Source of the DNA: Hydra vulgaris
Taxonomy: Eukaryota; Cnidaria; Hydrozoa; Anthoathecata; Hydridae
Length of the DNA: 64,000 nt
Reading direction: 5' to 3'
Assembly: GCF_038396675.1 (NCBI RefSeq)
Contig: NC_088921.1
Location: forward strand, 10,905,001 to 10,969,000
Of the stretch, positions 22,086 to 33,740 are shown piece after piece. The position numbers and the translations under genes are program-made. The number at the start of each line of letters is the position of its first letter. The first letter of the stretch is position 1. The notes beneath the pieces were generated by a model that worked only from the letters and a program-made list of their open reading frames with translations, was not told where the DNA came from and did not search any database.

Positions 22086-23300
22086 GTATTTACAATCTTG
22101 GGAAACATTTTCGACAAGTAAGGTCCATGGTAAAGAACTGAATGTGAAGTTAGTTTTAAATTATATTTTGGGACAACAAAGTTGTTATTTGAAAATTTTG
22201 TTGAATATTTATGAACTATTTTATTATAAATAGGATTGAAATGTTTTAGAAAATAATCCTATATTTGTTTTATACGTGAACATTAAAACTTGGTGTAAGT
22301 TGATTTTATAAATGTTTTATGTTCCAAGTAAAAGCAGAAGAGGCTCACAGGGTACAGTTCTATCAGCTCCAAAAATTGTTCTGCACGCGTGTTTTTGTTT
22401 ACAGTACAATTTTTTTAATTTTGTATGGTTTGTACTTACTCATGCAATATTGCAATAAATTAAATAACAATGAATAAAAGAGAAATATAAACTTTTTAAA
22501 GAAATATTGTTTAAAAATGGTTTAGTTCTATATATCATTGCTAAATTTTTTGATATTTTATTTTCAATACTTTTTATATGTGAACTCCAACGTAAATGTT
22601 TATCTAAGATTACGCCTAGAAAGTTTACTGAGTTCTCTTTTTAATGTTAATTGATTATTAGGTTAGGCAATTTGATGGGAATATTTTTTGATTTATTTAC
22701 TTTGTGGAACAAAATAAATTTGGTTTTATCCACATTTAGAGAAAGTTTATTACTTATAAACCACTCATTAACTTTCAATAATGTTTCGTTTCTTGTTTCA
22801 AATAGTGTATTAATATCTCTGTGGAAATAAAAAAGATTGAAGTCATCTGCAGAAAGAATACAATTTAATAGGTCTGTTGCTAAATTGAAATCATTAACGT
22901 ACACTAAGAACAACAGTGGTCCTTAAGAAGACTCCTGGGGAACCCCGCAGGTTACGGCAGACGGGATTATTTGTTTTTGTTCATATTCTATAAAATGTTT
23001 TTCTATTGGTCAAATAACTTTTGAACAAAAGTAAATTGTTATTTTTTACTCCATAGTGTTCAAGTTTTTTTACTAGTATATTATGATTAACGATATCGAA
23101 GGCTTTTGACAAATAGAAAACTCTTAAGGTAAAGTAGTTGCTACTGAATGCACTTGATAGATGAACGCCAAACATTCTATTAGTATGAGGTTTTACAAAA
23201 TAGAATATAAAAATAGAACTCCTACTTAAATTCAACTTCTTTATCAATAAATTATTATATAAATTAAAAAATTTAGTGCACGCTTTTTGTCCTTGGAAAA
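22086..23300 (-). pseudogene. Second LINE family, right arm copy
   Basis: The open pieces at 22647-22913 (VYVND, ILSADDFNLF, NEWFISNKLSLNVDKTKFIL) and 22981-23361 (FNLYNNLLIKKLNLS, LSKAFDIVNHNIL) are a little better preserved than the left copy: VDKTKFILF is open here but broken on the left. The 3' end is missing because it lies in the spacer. Confidence 0.8.
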
Positions 23301-23449
23301 TGCACCAAAAAATATAACCTTCGATGCATTTCTGAAAGCTCTTACGTAACGTGGGATTCAAACTAACTCAACCATTTTGTCAATTAACAGGGCGCTTAAG
23401 CAGGAATAACTTTTCATTGGAAAAAGTCGTCGGTGGTGTCGTTTCTTTA

Positions 23450-23830
23450 TCAATTTTCATCTCTTAATACGCTTAAGCCTATTTCTGATTGTCAGACCAG
23501 AGATAACAGAGAAACCGGCCCCTCCCTTTTTTTTTCAAAGAAAGTCTAGATATAGATGACTTTTTGAAAAATTGATGATTGTGCCCCTCCACTTTGAAAC
23601 CAGTGTTGTCAGGCCCTGAGATAACTATCTTTTTATTAGCTTTCATCCATAAGTTTGTTTTAACCAAATTACTGATAGATTTGGAATTGGTTTCAAATTA
23701 TTTTGCAACTGATCTTCCTGATAAAGCTGGATTGCGTCTATAACGAATAAGCTTTATGAATTTTTTGGAACGAACCTCTTTATTTCTCGGGATTTCATCT
23801 CCATCTTTAAGACATTTTAAGGTTGCAATA
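23450..23830 (-). pseudogene. Tc1/mariner-like transposase N-terminus, right arm copy
   Basis: The reverse strand reads EIPRNKEVRSKKFIKLIRYR, then NPALSGRSVAK and SISNLVKTNLWMKANKK. The NPALSGRSVAK block is closer to the usual Tc1-like form than the left copy. Confidence 0.55.
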
Positions 23831-24859
23831 TTCCATCTTGCGAAAAAAACTTTTGTGAAAACATAAACTTTATATAAATAACTATAAACATTATTTACAT
23901 ATATTTAACAAACATTTTTATTTTACACTTTTGTCATTCTAATTTTTAACATAATTTTATTAAATCGAGATTCAAATTACTCATTGAGAGAGATTCTTTT
24001 TAAAATAGACGATGATGTAGCTACAATAAAAAAAAAAAAAAAGTTAAAATTTTAATTTTTCTTATCTCATTTCCAGTACTTTTTAAATAACAAAATTTTT
24101 AATAAGTCATTAATAAATCCGACATAATATGTCGAATTTATGAACTAATAAAAAGTTAAGCTAAATGATCACTATTTCCGATTGCAACATAAGATTATCA
24201 TTCTTTTATAAACTCGACGTAAGATATGAATGTTTGCGACGTAAAATGTTTGCCTGATAAACCTACAAAATTTGTACTTGAAACAGATCGGAAATAAAAA
24301 TGATCATATAAAAATGATCAATGGAAGCCATCATAAAACTTTATTTCTAATGTTTGTGCCACAGAAACTCATTTGCAAAAAAAGTGCATGACTCAAGAAT
24401 CAACAAAATTAAAAAATGTTACCAGATTATTATCTTTAATATTTTAACTGAACTTTTCACAAAATATTTATTCAAATAATTTGATTATTGAATATACAAA
24501 TACTTTAATTTCAGATTTCCAAATACTAATTCAAGTACAAATATATGTAATCGGCATTTTCTAACATTAACCTAACTTAATATTTTTAAGTTAGGTTAAT
24601 GCAATATTGATAAAATGGTATGCTAAAATGAAAAAAAATGAAAATAAGTCTTTAATAAATATCTATTTAAAACTAAATTTTAGTTTATTTTAGTGTTAAA
24701 AATGAAGAGAGAAAAAACAACAAGAAATATCTTGGTTTTAAAGACTTTAACCACCCTTGCTCTAGATGGTACTTTTAGGTATATAAACACTTTTTAAATT
24801 CATTCCAGTTTGTAGTTGTCAACTAGCATTAAGAGATTTGAATAAAACTTATTTTTAGA

Positions 24860-25055
24860 TTTAGGGCCTGCAAAGTCTAGAGCCAAGCCAATGCGTCAAT
24901 AAACATAAAAGTCACCAATAATAACAACATTGGAAAACGAATAAAGAATAAAAAGACTTGGTTAATTTGACTAAAAAGAAATAACACCAAAAAGTGTGTA
25001 GAAAAGGTAATCAAGTGAAGAGTTGCTAAATGAAAACAAGTAAAGGAACAGTTAA
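24860..25055 (-). pseudogene. LINE endonuclease fragment, right arm copy
   Basis: Mirror of 18140-18335 (GCAAAGTCTAGAGCCAAGCC, GTCACCAATAATAACAAC). The 66-codon plus-strand frame at 25030 is antisense to it and is not a gene. Confidence 0.6.
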
Positions 25056-25152
25056 AAAATTCAAATCTGATTTCGAAGTAAAAATTTTTTTTACTATTTC
25101 AGCCATATTAATAGTATTATTATTAATATTTGGATATATTGAAGCAACTTAC

Positions 25153-25219
25153 ATTGTTTGCTTATTCGACGTGTTCTTGGTAAACTTTCGCATCTACCCT
25201 CACTCATCCAAGCTGAAAC
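25153..25219 (-). CDS. Candidate FN3 exon, open copy (right arm, last strand)
   Basis: Acceptor ATTTCAG, donor CAAT|GTAAGT, 67 bp. It reads VSAWMSEGRCESLPRTRR then ISKQ, without a stop. Compared with 17968-18034 the stop codon is leucine and K is E. It begins in phase 0 and ends in phase 1, as its partner does. Why the copy facing away from the upstream exons should be the intact one is discussed in the findings. Confidence 0.65.
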
Positions 25220-25296
25220 CTGAAATTTAATATTTTCACTTCAGAATAACATTTCAAAACTAAAAACAAATTTCAAATATAACTAAATGTAGTTAC

Positions 25297-25368
25297 TGTA
25301 AATCTATAAACTTTAGTTGGCTGAAGAGCTTGCGCAGTAAAACAGCGGTCAATGCCTCTATATATTTC
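25297..25368 (-). CDS. Candidate FN3 exon, open copy (right arm, middle)
   Basis: The acceptor TTATTTCCAG and donor ACA|GTAACT enclose exactly 24 codons: EIYRGIDRCFTAQALQPTKV followed by YRFT. L-Q-P-x-x-x-Y-R-F is the E-F signature of an FN3 domain, and with the next exon it continues YRFTVSAWMSEG. No upstream FN3 half domain was found beyond the arm on this strand. Confidence 0.68.
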
Positions 25369-25769
25369 CTGGAAATAAATGTTAAACTTAATTCAAATAG
25401 TTGCAGTTTGTTAATTGTTTTGAAACTATATTATTTATTTATATATAAATTTAATTCTTAAGCATAAATCAAATAAATAAATATATATTCAAAAAGTATT
25501 GAACAAAAATAATGATATGAGGAGGAAAAACATTTGCTAACAAAAGAACAACATTCAATACAAGAGGATATATGAAACAAAGCACATAAAAGTTTTCCAA
25601 AAAATTGAAAATTTAAAAAGTTTCAGTAACATTATTACAGAAAAAAAATAACATACTATGTTTTTAGATTTCCTTCAATCAGTAAAGAGTGCGATAAAAA
25701 CAATGTGAAATTATAATAGACTTTGGAAAAAACAAACTAACCTAAGCCTAAATTATAATATTTGTAAAA

Positions 25770-26270
25770 AAAAAAAAGGGAAGCAAAATTATGAAAATGT
25801 GATAATGGTTGGAGGTTGGGCTGCAAGAGCAGGTTCAAACATGTTTACAATGCTTGTCTAAAAAAAAAACAGCATCATTAGAAAATCTGCCCCATGATTT
25901 TTTTTATTTGTTAATTCACCTCCCCAAGGCCCAGAAGGCCACTACAGACACGGAGGCTACTTAATTGTGGTTATAACCCTCTCTAAACTCTATAACACCA
26001 AAACATAAACCTTGAAAAACAAGGCCGCTGCGCGGAGAAACAAGTTGAGCGCGTTACTACCAGGAATGTGGTGGGGGATCAACTCAACTCTCGGTTATGA
26101 AGTGAGCGCTCTACCACTACACCACTACCATATAAAGTACACCACTACCTGTATTTGGCAACAGTATTCCATGCAAGGACGATTTTGAGATTAATAGAGA
26201 TAAAGACTAGAATCTGGAGTAAGAAAGTGTCAAGAACGATAACCTTAGCAGATGCTAATTTTACAATGAA
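25770..26270 (-). pseudogene. LINE C-terminal fragment split by SINE, right arm copy
   Basis: Mirror of 16930-17440; TTGGAGGTTGGGCTGCAAGA on one side of the SINE and CTTAGCAGATGCTAATTTTA on the other. Confidence 0.75.
25900..26145 (-). mobile_element. tRNA-derived SINE, copy 3 (mirror of copy 2)
   Basis: CACCTCCCCAAGGCCCAGAA, GGCCGCTGCGCGGAGAAA and CTCTACCACTACACCACTAC are the complement of the SINE tail, body and head. The B box is disrupted here (GGGGGATCAACTCAACTC), unlike copy 2. Confidence 0.82.
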
Positions 26271-26402
26271 TTAAAATAATAATAGGGAACTATTGAATAG
26301 AAAATGAGCTTAAGCATGAACTAAATATTGGACAATTAAACTTAAATTATCCCCAAAAGATAACAGCCAGCACATAAAAACAACTGAGTTCAGTTTTTTA
26401 TC

Positions 26403-26404
<2 letters not shown>

Positions 26405-26476
<72 letters not shown>
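26405..26476. repeat. (AT)n array, right arm
   Basis: It directly precedes AGCTTTTAACACAG, the codons for KAFNTVWHAG of a LINE reverse transcriptase. Confidence 0.9.
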
Positions 26477-26477
<1 letters not shown>

Positions 26478-27530
26478 CTTTTAACACAGTTTGGCATGCT
26501 GGTCTTCCCCAGACGTCTAATATTAAGTATCTGGGAAAGTTTTTAAGATTATCAAAACATTACTTTTTAACTGCTTTATTAAAGTCATCCTAAAAGGCCA
26601 ATAGTTTTATTTATTTCTAGTAACTTCTGGGGTACCTCAAAGTTCTATTCTTAGTCCTGTTTTGTTTCTTTATCTTACATTAATGATCTTCCCGACAACC
26701 TTACATTTAAAGTAGCTCTTTTTGCTGATGATTCAACTTTTTACTCCTGTCTTGACAAAAAGTCTTTTCTTTTTTGATCGCTTAGAACAGGCAGCTGATC
26801 TTGAATCTGATCTCACTTCTGTAACAGATTGGGGCTCACAAATTTTGGCTTATAAATTTTAACACCAAAAGAACACAGTTATTTACTGCAAACAACTACC
26901 ACAATACTGTTGACATCTCAATATTATTAAATAGCAACCCTCTCGCTGAGTGCTCTTTTTTGCTAAATTAGCATCCCTTTATCATTATCGTCATTTTCTT
27001 ACCCCTATTCCATTCTCTACCTGTACAAATCTCTTATTTGTCCCTGTATGGATAACTGTTCTCATATTTGGGCTGTTTTTCTAATCTAATCCATTTCTTA
27101 CTCTAGACAAAGTCCAAAAATGCATTGTAAACACAGTTGTAACCACTCTATCTGCTAAGCTTGAGCCTCTTTCCCATAGTCGTAAAGTTGCATCTCTTTC
27201 TCTTTTCTACAAACTCTATCATGGTTGCTGCTCAAAGGACTTATCATCTTAGTTCTATCAACAAAGCTCCATTGATCTCACTTGACTTGTGATTCAGCTA
27301 AGTCTCATTTATTTACTGTATCTGTCCCTGCATGCTCTTTTATTTGTCTAGTTCTTTTACCCGCATTTTAACCCTTTGAAACACTCTTTTATCCTCATGT
27401 TTTCTTGATCGTGCAACCTACTACTCTTTAAGTCTTATGTTAACTGTTTCCTAGCTCTATAACTCTATTTTTTTTTTCCTAGTAACTCTCAATAGTTGTT
27501 TATTACAGTCTTGTTGGGAGTGAATCAGAA
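26477..27530 (+). pseudogene. LINE reverse transcriptase to 3' end, right arm copy
   Basis: In shifting frames it shows AFNTVWHAGLP, VTSGVPQSSILSPVLF, VALFADDSTFYSCLDKK (motif C intact as FADD), then the C-terminal words and the 3' end TTACAGTCTTGTTGGGAG. Mirror of 15666-16713. Confidence 0.75.
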
Positions 27531-27550
27531 TAAATAAATAAATAAATAAA

Positions 27551-27551
27551 A

Positions 27552-27584
<33 letters not shown>

Positions 27585-27610
27585 TATATAAATATATAAA
27601 TATATACCTA

Positions 27611-27652
<42 letters not shown>
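27551..27652. repeat. (AT)n array between palindrome 1 and Tc1-like element
   Basis: AT dinucleotides with a few ATGTAT and ACCTAT interruptions; the Tc1-like left end begins at its right edge. Confidence 0.88.
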
Positions 27653-27656
<4 letters not shown>

Positions 27657-28204
27657 TTTCATGAATTTAGACGCACTCATTTTTTTACATATATGAAGAA
27701 GATACTTAGAATAAAAATAAAATAAAAGTACTACCGCTATGTTTGATATATAATTTAATAGAGGAAGTGAAACTCTATTATAGAGTACCTTAATTTTTTT
27801 TTACAGGATAATTATTACTCATACTATACCAATTAACACAAAAAAGTTAATTGATAAGCTTGATTTTATTTTATTTATAAATTAAGACGCACAATCAAAA
27901 AAGTCTTATATCTTGTTAATTGATAGTTAATTAGTAGTTTTTTCCCCATATTTCTCATTAATATGCCTAAATTAATTGATTTTGCCAAAAAACCTTGTAT
28001 AAATATGACTTACCTGGAATTAGTTAATCATTATTTAATAAATAAACAAAAGTTAAGTTAGTTTTGCACTAAAAAGACGCGAAAAATAGGCAAAAGACCT
28101 ATCAATCAAGGTTAATTGTTGTTTCTAAGAAATGCGTTCAGACAACGAAGCAAAACTTTCTTCACACTGGTGGTGCCAGCGAGATAACAAGACTGGGTAG
28201 ACCC

Positions 28205-28711
28205 TTGTCAACCACCAGAAAGGACGATAGTGCCCTTTTTAGAGCTGTTAGAGCTAATCTAGTAATTAGTTACAAAGAATTGACCACAGAATTCAATACA
28301 ACGCGAAATACATCTATTTCTCAAAGCATAGTCCGCCAAATACTTATCAAATACAAGTTTGGAGTCTACTCTGCTTTGAAGAAACCTCTCCTGCGTCCAT
28401 ATGATGAACAAAGGAGACAAAAATGGTGTCGTGAAAGAAGGTATTGGACAATAGAACAATGGAAAAACATTATGTGGAGTGATGAGAGTAGCTTTGAGCT
28501 TATCAATCGCAAATCTAACATAACAGTCAAAAGAATGGCTCACAAAAAGTATTACACTAGGTACATTAGACCGACTGTACAAAGTGTAGGAGGCTCGATA
28601 GGAATCTGGTTATGCTTCAATTACAAAGGTGTTGGTATGTGCCAAACATACACCAGAAGAATCAACTCCAGAATATATGTAGAAGTACTGGAAAACAACC
28701 TAATTCCATGA
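28205..28711 (+). pseudogene. Tc1-like transposase, central part with first catalytic aspartate
   Basis: 168 codons. The N-terminal part has helix-turn-helix words (ISYKELTTEFNT, ISQSIVRQIL). At residue 80 onward come RRQKWCRERRYWT, EQWKNIMWSDESSFEL with the first catalytic D, a basic block, then SVGGSIGIWLCFNYKGVG, which fits the G-G-S/G-V-M-W strand of this family. It ends at a stop at 28709-28711. The beginning of the protein lies upstream in other frames. The enzyme would cut and paste the element; this copy cannot. Confidence 0.8.
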
Positions 28712-29044
28712 ATTGATCTGCTTATGCTCAATGATAAACAATGGAAGCTTTAACAAGCTACTGCACATACTGCATACTATACAAAGGAGTGGTTCAACGA
28801 TAATAATATCAAGACAATACTGTGGCCCCCATACTCACCTGATTTGAACCCGATTGAAAACATTTGGGCTTGGATTGACCTTGAATCAGCAAAGGTTCAA
28901 ATTTCCACACTTGGCCAGCTGAAGGATGTCCTTCAGGAGACCTGGTATAGGGTCCCAGAAGCGATGTGCAAAAATCTTGTTGAGTCAATGCCTAGAAGAG
29001 TTCTTAGTTGTATTAAAGCAAAAGGTGGATACACAAAATATTGA
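28712..29044 (+). pseudogene. Tc1-like transposase, C-terminal part
   Basis: After the stop, about 28760-28800, the frame resumes with words for the second catalytic region (YTKEWFNDNNIKTILWPPYS), then SPDLNPIENIWAWIDLE with the final catalytic glutamate in the D-x-N-P-I-E block, and ends KAKGGYTKY. The second catalytic D-N-A-x-x-H block is damaged (LQQATAHTAY). The C-terminus matches the usual length of Tc1-like proteins. Confidence 0.78.
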
Positions 29045-29237
29045 TTGGTTCATAAATTATGCCTCCTAATGTATCGTGCGTCTAAATCTATGAATAATTT
29101 TTTTTGTCTTATTTTTTTAATACCATGCAGTTGTACCTAATTATTACTTAGTATTTGTATTTTTTTTGTAAATTTTGTATTCTTTGTGTATTTATCTAAT
29201 AAATAGAAAAAAAACTAAACCAAAATCTTTTTTTGTT

Positions 29238-29241
<4 letters not shown>

Positions 29242-29316
<75 letters not shown>

Positions 29317-29318
29317 AC
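29242..29318. repeat. (AT)n array before truncated SINE
   Basis: About 36 AT dinucleotides, ending in ACATATACATAT. Confidence 0.9.
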
Positions 29319-29321
29319 TTG

Positions 29322-29420
29322 TTTCTCCACACAACGACCAAAGTTTGTCAAAGTTTGAGAGAGGGTTTTAACTATAATAATAATAAGTAGCCTCCTCTTC
29401 TGCAGTAGCCTTCTCAGCCT
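29322..29420 (+). mobile_element. tRNA-derived SINE, copy 4, headless
   Basis: CTTGTTTCTCCACACAACG, GAGAGAGGGTTTTAACTA and GTAGCCTCCTCTTCTGCAGT match the body and start of the tail; the tRNA head is missing. It stops at CCTTG where a short inverted pair (CCTTGCACAG / CTGTGCAAGG, 29418-29461) begins. Confidence 0.7.
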
Positions 29421-29580
29421 TGCACAGTTGGCCCAACAGCTGTTTGGCCCCCTGTGCAAGGACATTGGTTCATAACTTTTTAACGGAAAGTGCTACGGGG
29501 TTGATTAAAGACTTTTTGGAAAGGTTTTTAAGCGTAAACTTTGGAAAAACTAAAAAATTTTTGCTACAAGATATTTAGGA

Positions 29581-29692
29581 AATTATAAAAGAACAAAATA
29601 TTGTTCAATATTTTGTTCTTTTAAATTATAAATAAACAAAATATTGAACAATATTTTATTCTTTTATAATTTAAAAGAACAAAATATTGAAA
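29581..29692. repeat. Cluster of overlapping inverted repeats
   Basis: AAAAGAACAAAATATTG and its complement CAATATTTTGTTCTTTT alternate several times, so several nested hairpins are possible. Confidence 0.75.
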
Positions 29693-29699
29693 ATTTCAT

Positions 29700-30545
29700 A
29701 AAATTTGCTTTCTTATAGGTTATAACAAAAATTTGTATAAATGTTTATGAATATGTATGTATATTTTGTAATGCAAAGATAACGTAGGTACATCAATGAC
29801 AATAACAATGAAAAATCAAAAGAATTACTAAAATACGTATTTTATTCATATGTCAACATTTTAAAATATGTATCATCTTCAGATACAATGTTATAAGAGA
29901 TATTTTGTTTATGACAATATTTATCAGAATGTCCTTACTCATACCGAAATTTGCAGAGCCAATTTGATTTGTATCTTTTGTCAAAAAAAATTTGATTAAA
30001 TGATATCCACATTCAGTTAATGGAGTCTATTAAATTGACAAATTAGGAGTTTTTTCTTGAGAGTCTAGTATGTTTCAACCTTAATATTTTTTATTACCTT
30101 TTGACTCTGAATCATAAAGATTTCCCTAACCACTTTCCTCATTATTCAAAATAAGCTCCCAAGAACGACCGATCAGTTTGTGAAGAGATTGTGATCCATG
30201 GTCCTGATAAATTTTTGTAACAGGTGAAAATTTGTTAAATAGAAATAAATAAAAATCTGTACAATAGTTTTTTATATTGATTCACATAAATTTTTCTTTT
30301 CTTTTAAAATGTTGCATGATATTGAACAGGCAATTGTGCAATTATTAAATCCATATATGATTTTTTTTGCAATAGTACTCTAGCTATATAATCTATGTAG
30401 CTATATGTGAGATTTTGCAGTTCCTCCTTTTCCTATTGTATTAGGGTAGCTCCATTTTATATCTGTTTATTTAAATCTCATTTTAAAGTGTCTGTCTAAA
30501 ATATCAGTAATTTTGTACAATAAATGTAACAATTTTTAATATCAA
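29700..30545. other. AT-rich stretch, nothing recognised
   Basis: No domain, structured repeat or convincing splice-flanked frame was found. Confidence 0.4.
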
Positions 30546-30551
30546 GTATGT

Positions 30552-31135
30552 TCACATACTAAAGATATGGAAAAATATGAACACTGTTACAAGATACCAA
30601 TTTACTTGTATTGGTTTTACATCACAGGTTGAAATTGGTTTTAAAGTTTTTCTGGCCCTTGTTATATAATAGGGGCTTTTTTTATGTAAAGAACCGTCTT
30701 TTTGTTCAAATTGGTTATATATTTCATTCATAGTTATAGTGCCTTGATTGATTATAAATCCATTTTGAATTTTTTCAATATTCAAAAACTGATCTTTTGA
30801 GGATGTGCTTAGATCACAATGTGCACCCCCAACTCCTAAAAAAAGATTTGCTGCTTTCATATCTATCATATATGACTGCACTTTCGTCTTTACATTAAAT
30901 TTTTTTCCCTCTATTAACACAAGGAAACCTTTATTTTTTAACTCTTTAATATCAGAATTAAAGACAGACAATGACTGAAGAGTTTTTCTTGATTTTTTTC
31001 CCATTTGAAGACTCTTTATGATTAAGCATTTTATGACTTTTGCAACGATATTAACAAACCTGTTTCTGTTTCAAGTGAAAACGGACAAAATGATATTGCT
31101 AGTGTTAACATTATCTTTTTAATTAAATACTTCAT
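30552..31135 (-). pseudogene. Transposase-like ORF of unknown family, degenerate
   Basis: A 150-codon frame runs 31004 to 30552, and decayed coding words continue upstream to about 31130 (CPFSLETETG, then NIVAKVIKCLIIKSLQ in another frame). The protein contains MKAANLFLGVGGAHCDL, then DQFLNIEKIQNGFIINQGTI and RARKTLKPISTCDVKPIQV. A GGAHCDL(C) patch followed by a conserved acidic stretch is reminiscent of a zinc-binding insert in cut-and-paste transposases, possibly Transib/RAG1-like. That is recollection, not proof. A cysteine expected two residues after CD-L appears as serine, and the last 16 residues look like frameshifted sequence. No splice sites or neighbours help. Confidence 0.35.
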
Positions 31136-31139
31136 GGCT

Positions 31140-32011
<872 letters not shown>

Positions 32012-32114
32012 CCCTTAGATGTTGTCCGAAAGTTTTTTCGATATTTTGTTGACAAAAAGTAAAAATTAAAATGCAAGACCGGAATTTTTTTTTTTTAATA
32101 ATGATAGACTGCCT

Positions 32115-32325
32115 GCCCTAACCAAACCCTCAGTCGATGTAGCAGCACTCCCTTGCGGGTCAGGCTATTTGTCAGTCGATGTAGCAGCACTCCCTTGCGA
32201 GTCAGGCTATTTGTCAGTCGATGTAGCAGCACTCCCTTGCGAGTCAGGCTATTTGTCAGTCGATGTAGCAGCACTCCCTTGCGAGTCAGGCTATAAGATA
32301 GTCGATGTAGCAACACTCCGCGCAT
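32115..32325. repeat. 42-bp minisatellite, about five copies
   Basis: Unit contains GTCGATGTAGCAGCACTCCC and TTGCGAGTCAGGCTATTTGT. The three inner units are identical; the outer ones differ by a few bases. Because 42 is divisible by three, one antisense frame stays open (RKGVLLHRLTNSLT repeated), which is a consequence of the period and not evidence of a protein. Confidence 0.92.
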
Positions 32326-32337
32326 GATTTACAGTAA

Positions 32338-32475
32338 AAAAATTAAAAATAAAAACATTTTATTAAAAAAAATAAAAATAAAAACATTTTATTAAAAAAA
32401 ATAAAAATAAAAACATTGTTTATATTGTTAAAAACATTCAAAATGTTTTAAAAACATTCGGAATGTTTTTAAAAA
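32338..32475. repeat. A-rich short tandem repeats
   Basis: AAATAAAAATAAAAACATTT is repeated three times, then variants of AAAACATTC..AATGTTTT, which are themselves inverted. Confidence 0.7.
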
Positions 32476-32551
32476 CATTCTGGTCAATTAAATTTGCGTT
32501 TTTGTGGTTTTTTTAAAAAACGATTAATTTGTAATTAAATTAATGGTTTTT

Positions 32552-32585
32552 ACTTTCGTCCAACACGGAAATGTTGGACGAAAGT
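32552..32585. repeat. Hairpin, 14-bp perfect arms
   Basis: ACTTTCGTCCAACA, loop CGGAAA, exact complement. Confidence 0.75.
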
Positions 32586-32671
32586 CAAAAGTAATTAAAA
32601 GTGACGTATGTGTTGGCGTAAGAATCACTTTTTTCCTTCCGCTCTTCCTAAAGCCAACAAACTATAGAACT

Positions 32672-32674
32672 ATG

Positions 32675-32767
<93 letters not shown>

Positions 32768-32780
32768 ATGTATATATACT
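32672..32780. repeat. (AT)n array with GTAT and GTGTGT variants
   Basis: AT units interrupted by ATGTATAT at the left and GTGTGTGTATG at the right. Confidence 0.88.
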
Positions 32781-32999
32781 ATATAACTTAAAATTAAAAT
32801 ACCTCTCATTTAATTCTTGTGCAAATTGCAAATGCAAAAGATGGTATTCCATTGCTAATTCTTATTTTTTCAGGAGTGTGTATGTATTTTCTAAGCTGTA
32901 ACAACCCTAAAAAAATTTTTCAAATTATTTTAGGCTTTTTTCCGTACTATTGAATATCTGACAAAAAGTATTACAAAAAGAATAATTGGCAAAACAAAG

Positions 33000-33640
33000 A
33001 TATCTTTACTTTATATTTACATAATCTTCACTTTTTATTTAAGAAATATTATATATTACCTTTAACTTATGTTTACCTTGCCTTTAAAATCTGAAAAAAT
33101 GAAACTTCAAACATTAACATTTCACATTTAATATAAAACCAACTAGGGATTTAAAAATATACCAGTTTGCTTAATGCAATCATGGGAGCCTAGAACAGAA
33201 GTATTCAAGCTTGTCAATAAATTACATCTTTTCCAGAACTCTACAATTTTTTTAGACTTTATAGAGAAAAAAAAGTAATAATCTTAATATTTCTACTCAA
33301 CGTAAACTTTAACCTTAATGACAGTAGTTTTCAACTTTACCTCAAAGCAGAAAGATTATACCCATGTTTATTCCAACATTAAACTCAACAAAATCTTTAA
33401 CATCTTTAAAAATACACCACACCACAAACTTTACAAAAACTTTTACAGTTAAAATCAGCTTTCATTGCTATCAATTCGTTATTCACACAACAATCATATT
33501 TTGCGCAGGAAAAACACAAAAATAATAAATACAAAGAAATATATACAAAGGAAAAACAATATATAAAATATATAAAAATTACAAGTATACTGTTACTGCA
33601 TTAACAAACAGTATGCTCCTTAAAATCCTTATATAATAGT
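33000..33640. other. AT-rich stretch, nothing recognised
   Basis: No feature beyond base composition was seen. Confidence 0.4.
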
Positions 33641-33644
33641 AGAA

Positions 33645-33740
33645 TGAGACTGGTAAAAAAAGTGAGACTGGTAAAAAAAATGAGACTGGTAAAAAAATGA
33701 AAGTGAGACTGGTAAAAAAAATGAGACTGGTAAAAAAAAC
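33645..33740 (+). repeat. Short tandem repeat GAGACTGGTAAAAAAA
   Basis: Five units of about 17-23 bp, differing in A-run length. Confidence 0.85.

Larger units (their letters stand above)
22086..27551 (-). repeat. Palindrome 1, right arm (about 5.47 kb)
   Basis: Reverse-complement partner of 15650-21102. Paired landmarks: second LINE, Tc1 N-terminus, LINE endonuclease fragment, FN3 exons, SINE in LINE, (AT)n array, antisense LINE. It ends in TAAATAAATAAA and an (AT)n array, as the left arm begins. Confidence 0.92.
27652..29102 (+). mobile_element. Tc1-like DNA transposon, about 1.45 kb, inactive
   Basis: The ends are inverted: ATGAATTTAGACGCAC at about 27661-27676 and GTGCGTCTAAATCTATGAAT at about 29076-29095. 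An internal direct copy TTAAGACGCAC (about 27886) and another AAGACGCG (about 28074) suggest repeated transposase sites, as in IR/DR-type Tc1 elements. The flanks are A/T-rich, so a TA target duplication cannot be told apart. The transposase frame inside is broken. Confidence 0.8.

Noticed and set aside
32095..32325. 76-codon minus-strand frame with repeated KGVLLHRL
   Set aside because: A 42-bp tandem repeat keeps any stop-free frame open; there is no start or splice context.
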